Of a DNA stretch of 10,522 bases, positions 7,469 to 10,522 are shown piece by piece. Numbering within the stretch: position 1 is the first letter of the stretch; every line of letters begins with the position of its first letter. A model generated the notes under the pieces. The model was not told where the DNA came from, did not search any database, and saw only the letters and a program-made list of their open reading frames with translations. A program made the position numbers and the translations under genes. The DNA comes from an uncultured Lachnospiraceae bacterium. Its GTDB lineage: Bacteria; Bacillota; Clostridia; Lachnospirales; Lachnospiraceae. The stretch is from NCBI GenBank assembly GCA_937885345.1, contig CAKZZH010000025.1, positions 1 to 10,522 of the forward strand. Direction: 5' to 3'.

Positions 7469-8411
7469 ATATCTGTTTGTGCATTTTAAGGAAAAGAGAA
7501 CGCCAGATGGGGAGCAGGTTTATTTCGGGATAAGCAAGGATGGATTTAACTGGGAACTTGTTAATGACGGCCAGCCGATACTGTGGAGTTATCGCGGAGA
7601 TAAGGGTGTCAGGGATTTTACCGTTCACAGGAAGAAAGACGGTGAGATCGTTATTCTTGCGACCGATTTGTCACTGGCATACGGAATGCCCGGTAAATAT
7701 CACGACAACTGGGGAAATATAGTACGCTTCGGAAGTAAGGATCTTGTTATGTGGAGTTCACGCGATCTTGTAAACTGGTCGGAGCAGAGGATGCTTCATG
7801 TGGCCGATGACGATTTTGGATGTGTGTGGGCGCCGGATGTATTTTATGATAAAAAGGCGGATGATTATATCGTGCACTGGTCTTCAACGCATAGGAGCAA
7901 TGACTTCGGACCGATGGGAATCTATTATGCAAGGACCAGGGATTTCAAATGTTTCTCACTTCCCGAGGTGTTACTCAGAGTTGAGGGCAGTTCGATAATT
8001 GATTCCGCGATGTATGAGGAAGACGGTAAGTATTATCTTTTTGTAAAAGGCACAGACAATCCCGCGCATGCAAGGCTGTTTGAAAGCACATCTCCGACGG
8101 GACCTTTCAGTGAGATCAAGGCCTTCGGCGAGTACATCGGTTCACTTGAAAGCTGCAATACCTATGAAGCGCCGACAGCTTTTAAGACGGCAAACGGTAA
8201 ATGGTGCCTGATGCTGGATTTCTACGGTGTCAGAGCAGAGGAGCAGGGCTATGTTCCTTTTCTTGCCGATAAGCTTGAAGGCGGGGATTTTAAGAGAAGC
8301 GATGATGTCTTCTCGTTCCCGTATGGTTATAAACACGGAACGGTGCTTGAGATTACCGATGATGAATATGAGAGGCTCAGAAGCTTTAAGCGCGATCCGA
8401 ATGTCAGATGA
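7461..8411 (+). CDS. GH43-family glycosidase, cytosolic (arabinofuranosidase/xylosidase type)
   Basis: This 316-residue protein has no signal peptide and no membrane segment and fits a single five-bladed GH43 propeller. The three expected carboxylates can be placed. A probable base is Asp52 in GVRDFTVHRKKDG (normally ADP-like), the pKa-modulating Asp126 lies in VWAPDVFYD, and the acid Glu236 lies in NTYEAP. Other GH43-like features are the blade motifs SKDGFNW, SRDLVNWS and EEDGKYYLF. The substrate is unknown: alpha-L-arabinofuranosides, beta-xylosides and related galactosides are all possible. A cytosolic position implies that it cleaves imported oligosaccharides. The start is supported by AGGAG at 7450-7454. 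The ATG overlaps the end of the CotH-like gene in ATGAGTAA, which indicates one operon and coupled translation. The gene ends 34 bases before a strong terminator. Confidence 0.88.
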   Translation: MSKYLFVHFKEKRTPDGEQVYFGISKDGFNWELVNDGQPILWSYRGDKGVRDFTVHRKKDGEIVILATDLSLAYGMPGKYHDNWGNIVRFGSKDLVMWSSRDLVNWSEQRMLHVADDDFGCVWAPDVFYDKKADDYIVHWSSTHRSNDFGPMGIYYARTRDFKCFSLPEVLLRVEGSSIIDSAMYEEDGKYYLFVKGTDNPAHARLFESTSPTGPFSEIKAFGEYIGSLESCNTYEAPTAFKTANGKWCLMLDFYGVRAEEQGYVPFLADKLEGGDFKRSDDVFSFPYGYKHGTVLEITDDEYERLRSFKRDPNVR

Positions 8412-8445
8412 TGGGGAAGTATTAGATCTTATTAAAGTAAAAAAG

Positions 8446-8471
8446 AAAGGCTGTCGATACGACAGCCTTTT
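8446..8471. terminator. Bidirectional rho-independent terminator between convergent genes
   Basis: AAAGGCTGTCG (8446-8456) pairs perfectly with CGACAGCCTTT (8460-8470) around the loop ATA. The plus strand ends in four T residues (8468-8471). On the minus strand the stem is followed by a T-rich run read from the A tract at 8438-8448. It therefore serves both the GH43 gene and the convergent GGDEF-EAL gene, which stops at 8494. Confidence 0.92.
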
Positions 8472-8493
8472 GTGATTGAATAAAGTAGTGCGG

Positions 8494-10443
8494 TTACATA
8501 AGGTGTTTCTGGGGATATGCGTTAAAATCTTCACGGTCGATATATGAATGATACAAGTCTTTGATCGATTCGTAATCCTTTGCTTCGTTATAGATGTTGA
8601 GCTCGCAGATGTTTCCGATGAGCGAAGGCTGGAATACATCACCGCCAACAATGATTCTCTTAACGAAACGGTTGGTAAAGACATTTTCCATTTCACCGAT
8701 GGGGTCGCCGTTAACGCAGGTAAGCGCTTTTTCGGTCTGTGAGTTGTATGATATAACGACATGCCACCACAGATCGTTGGCGAGCTGACAGGTATGAAGA
8801 TCATACCAGCCGTTTACTTCACGCGAATCCCTGATCCTGAAATCGGAATGACCTTCCCACGCAAGAGGTGCAAAGGAAGAGAAACCGGTTTCGAATTTGA
8901 TGTATACTGCAGAGGTCCAGGAGTGCTCTTCTTTGACGCGAATCCAGAAAGATACGGTGTAACTCTCATTGGAAATTGCTTCGGGCGGAAGCTCGATAAC
9001 ATTAGTCTCGGCCTTGCCGCCGGGGAATTCAAGCGACTTACTTCCGATAAAAATTCCTTCACCGAAACCGACTTTACCGGACATAATACCTTTAAGCGAA
9101 CCGTCCTCGGAATTGAGATTGCCGTTGAAATGGAAGGTGTAATGATCCATAAAATTACTCAGATGCTGCTCCGCAAATACAATAAAATCATCGACCGGAA
9201 CAGGCTTGGAATAGTAGAATCCCTGCGCTATCTGGCAACCGCATCTGGTAAGGAGACTGATCTGACTCTCTTCCTCAACACCTTCGGTCACAACGTGAAT
9301 CTTAAGGTCGCGGCACATCGTGATAACGCTCTTGATAACCTTACGTCCGCGCAGCGTAATATATGAATGCTGCAGAAATTCTTTATCAAGCTTAATCGTA
9401 TTAACGTTGAGATCTTTAAGGAGGTTGAGAGCGGAAAATCCGGAGCCGAAGTCGTCGATGGACACCTGGAAATTCATTGCCTGAAGTCTCTCTACCATAT
9501 TGATCATTTCACTGGTATCTTTGATGAAGATATTCTCCGTAAGTTCTATCTCAAGCTCATCCCTCGGAATGTCATATTCCTCGGCGATCGCATTGAGTGT
9601 TTCGGGAAAATCCTTATTATAAAGATGAAGTCTCGACATATTTATCGAAATCGGAATATGTTCATATATAAGACCCTTCCAGGATTTTTTGAGTTTACAC
9701 ACTTCGCGGAAAATATACATATCCAGCTGCGAGATAAATCCGTTCTTCTCGAACAGGTCAATATACATCGCGGGAACACGGATTCCGTCGATGGGATGCT
9801 GCCATCTTGAAAGCGCTTCCGCACCAACGATCTTGGAAGATATCATGTTAACCTTGGGTTGGAGGTATACGATAAATTCGCCGCGCTCAAGCGCGCCCTC
9901 CATTTCAAGTTCTATATTACGATTGATCTCAAGTATTTTATCATCCGAATGGAAAATGGTATATTTGTTTTTGCCGTTGAATTTGGACTGGTACATTGCG
10001 GCGTCGCATTTGGCAAGAACATCATCAAGATTCTGACTGGTATTTTGCTGAAATACGATCCCGACCGAAAGCGATATAAGTGATAAAATATCCTTACGGA
10101 AATTCATGTCAGGCATTGAGTCAATGAGCTGCTGCGCTTTATTGCAGACAATATCTTCAGATATATCGCCGTCAAGGAATACGACAAACTCATCACCGCC
10201 GATCCTTGAGACAAATCCGTCAAGAGAATCAGAGATAAGATTGCTTACATTAATAAGAAGCTCGTCGCCCATACTGTGTCCGTAAACATCGTTGACACGC
10301 TTAAAATTATCAATATCGATAAACATAGCATGTATAGTGGTATCGGCCCGGAGCGATGAATAATAATTGTACAGTGCACGTCTGTTGGGGAGCTTGGTAA
10401 GATAGTCGGTTTCATAAACCGTTTCATTGTGTTCATTCATCAT
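8494..10443 (-). CDS. GGDEF-EAL c-di-GMP protein with C-terminal LamG-like domain
   Basis: From the chosen start the protein has 649 residues and no signal peptide or membrane helix. A GGDEF domain (about 10-175) has LTKLPNRR, FIDIDNFKRVND and an intact RIGGDEF (GGDEF at 82-86). The usual RxxD inhibitory site before it is absent. An EAL domain (about 185-428) keeps its key motifs: GAEALSRW (EAL at 209-211), SINMS, ELTEN, SIDDFGSGFSAL, IKLDKEF and TEGVEEESQ followed by QGFYYSKP. Both activities are therefore possible, with the EAL phosphodiesterase looking fully competent. Residues 435-636 form a LamG/concanavalin-like jelly roll: HFNGNLNSEDGS, SYTVSFWIRVKEE, DLWWHVVISYN, CVNGDPIGEM and ICELNIYNEAKDYESI. 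Such domains usually bind carbohydrate outside cells, so a cytosolic copy on a signalling enzyme is unusual. The start at 10443 has the strong site GGGGGGAGG. An ATG at 10506 with GGAGA upstream would add 21 residues. Confidence 0.93.
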   Translation of the reverse strand: MMNEHNETVYETDYLTKLPNRRALYNYYSSLRADTTIHAMFIDIDNFKRVNDVYGHSMGDELLINVSNLISDSLDGFVSRIGGDEFVVFLDGDISEDIVCNKAQQLIDSMPDMNFRKDILSLISLSVGIVFQQNTSQNLDDVLAKCDAAMYQSKFNGKNKYTIFHSDDKILEINRNIELEMEGALERGEFIVYLQPKVNMISSKIVGAEALSRWQHPIDGIRVPAMYIDLFEKNGFISQLDMYIFREVCKLKKSWKGLIYEHIPISINMSRLHLYNKDFPETLNAIAEEYDIPRDELEIELTENIFIKDTSEMINMVERLQAMNFQVSIDDFGSGFSALNLLKDLNVNTIKLDKEFLQHSYITLRGRKVIKSVITMCRDLKIHVVTEGVEEESQISLLTRCGCQIAQGFYYSKPVPVDDFIVFAEQHLSNFMDHYTFHFNGNLNSEDGSLKGIMSGKVGFGEGIFIGSKSLEFPGGKAETNVIELPPEAISNESYTVSFWIRVKEEHSWTSAVYIKFETGFSSFAPLAWEGHSDFRIRDSREVNGWYDLHTCQLANDLWWHVVISYNSQTEKALTCVNGDPIGEMENVFTNRFVKRIIVGGDVFQPSLIGNICELNIYNEAKDYESIKDLYHSYIDREDFNAYPQKHLM

Positions 10444-10448
10444 ATCAT

Positions 10449-10457
10449 CCTCCCCCC
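10449..10457 (-). promoter_or_regulatory. Strong ribosome binding site of the GGDEF-EAL gene
   Basis: On the minus strand GGGGGGAGG lies five bases before ATGATG (10443/10440). It is the best Shine-Dalgarno match in the window, and the GGDEF fold begins a few residues later (YETDYLTKLPNRR). This favours 10443 over the upstream ATG at 10506, which has only GGAGA at seven-base spacing. No promoter for this gene is visible inside the window. Confidence 0.6.
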
Positions 10458-10522
10458 ATTTCATCATATAGGCTCTCGGAATCTTTAGCCCTTGCTGTTG
10501 CTTCATTTCTGTTTCTCCATTT

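Noticed and set aside
8142..8804. 220-codon minus-strand frame spanning the GH43 end and the terminator
   Set aside because: It runs through the bidirectional terminator hairpin and overlaps two well-supported genes, and its peptide is low in domain signal.
8761..9810. Two long plus-strand open frames (8761-9366 and 9367-9810)
   Set aside because: They lie opposite the intact GGDEF-EAL-LamG gene, have no convincing ribosome binding site, and their peptides show no domain character. They are antisense shadows of conserved minus-strand sequence.
10161..10260. Product-inhibition I-site (RxxD) in the GGDEF domain
   Set aside because: The residues before RIGGDEF read SDSLDGFVS, with Ser where Arg is needed, so the site is absent or degenerate.

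Overview
The window looks like a chromosomal segment of a Clostridia-type Bacillota, most likely a Lachnospiraceae relative (inference). The reasons are moderate GC, strong AGGAGG-type ribosome binding sites, short operon-like spacing with 4- to 8-base overlaps, no encoded CCA on the tRNA, and a gene mix (Reg_prop sensor, CotH-like protein, GH43, GGDEF-EAL) familiar from plant-fibre-degrading gut and rumen clostridia. No insertion sequence, integrase, phage gene or CRISPR array was seen.

Layout. At the left edge are a 40-nt imperfect hairpin, a tRNA-Ser(GCU) at 87-174 and its rho-independent terminator at 181-208. A 196-base stretch follows (209-404). It holds an extended -10 promoter and a start-less 54-codon open frame that looks like the 3' end of a decayed gene. 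Next come five plus-strand genes. The first encodes a secreted-sensor/HD-GYP c-di-GMP phosphodiesterase (411-3602). The second encodes a SanA/YdcF-type DUF218 membrane protein (3599-4270, ATGA overlap). The third encodes a HAD-family hydrolase (4360-5244). The fourth encodes a secreted, membrane-anchored CotH-like protein (5276-7468). The fifth encodes a cytosolic GH43-type glycosidase (7461-8411, 8-base overlap). A bidirectional terminator at 8446-8471 separates these from a convergent minus-strand gene (8494-10443, possibly to 10506). That gene encodes a cytosolic GGDEF-EAL protein with an added C-terminal LamG-like jelly-roll domain.

How the genes may work together. Both flanking large genes act on cyclic di-GMP, and both carry modules normally linked to carbohydrate recognition. 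The HD-GYP protein has 14 countable propeller repeats plus a Y_Y_Y domain, the sensor layout of Bacteroides hybrid two-component systems, but its output is c-di-GMP hydrolysis instead of a kinase. The GGDEF-EAL protein has a LamG/concanavalin-like fold on a protein with no signal peptide or membrane segment. Between them lie a GH43 glycosidase and a surface CotH-like protein. The most interesting hypothesis is a glycan-responsive c-di-GMP circuit with an outside sensor and an inside sensor. The domain calls rest on visible motifs. The shared circuit is inference.
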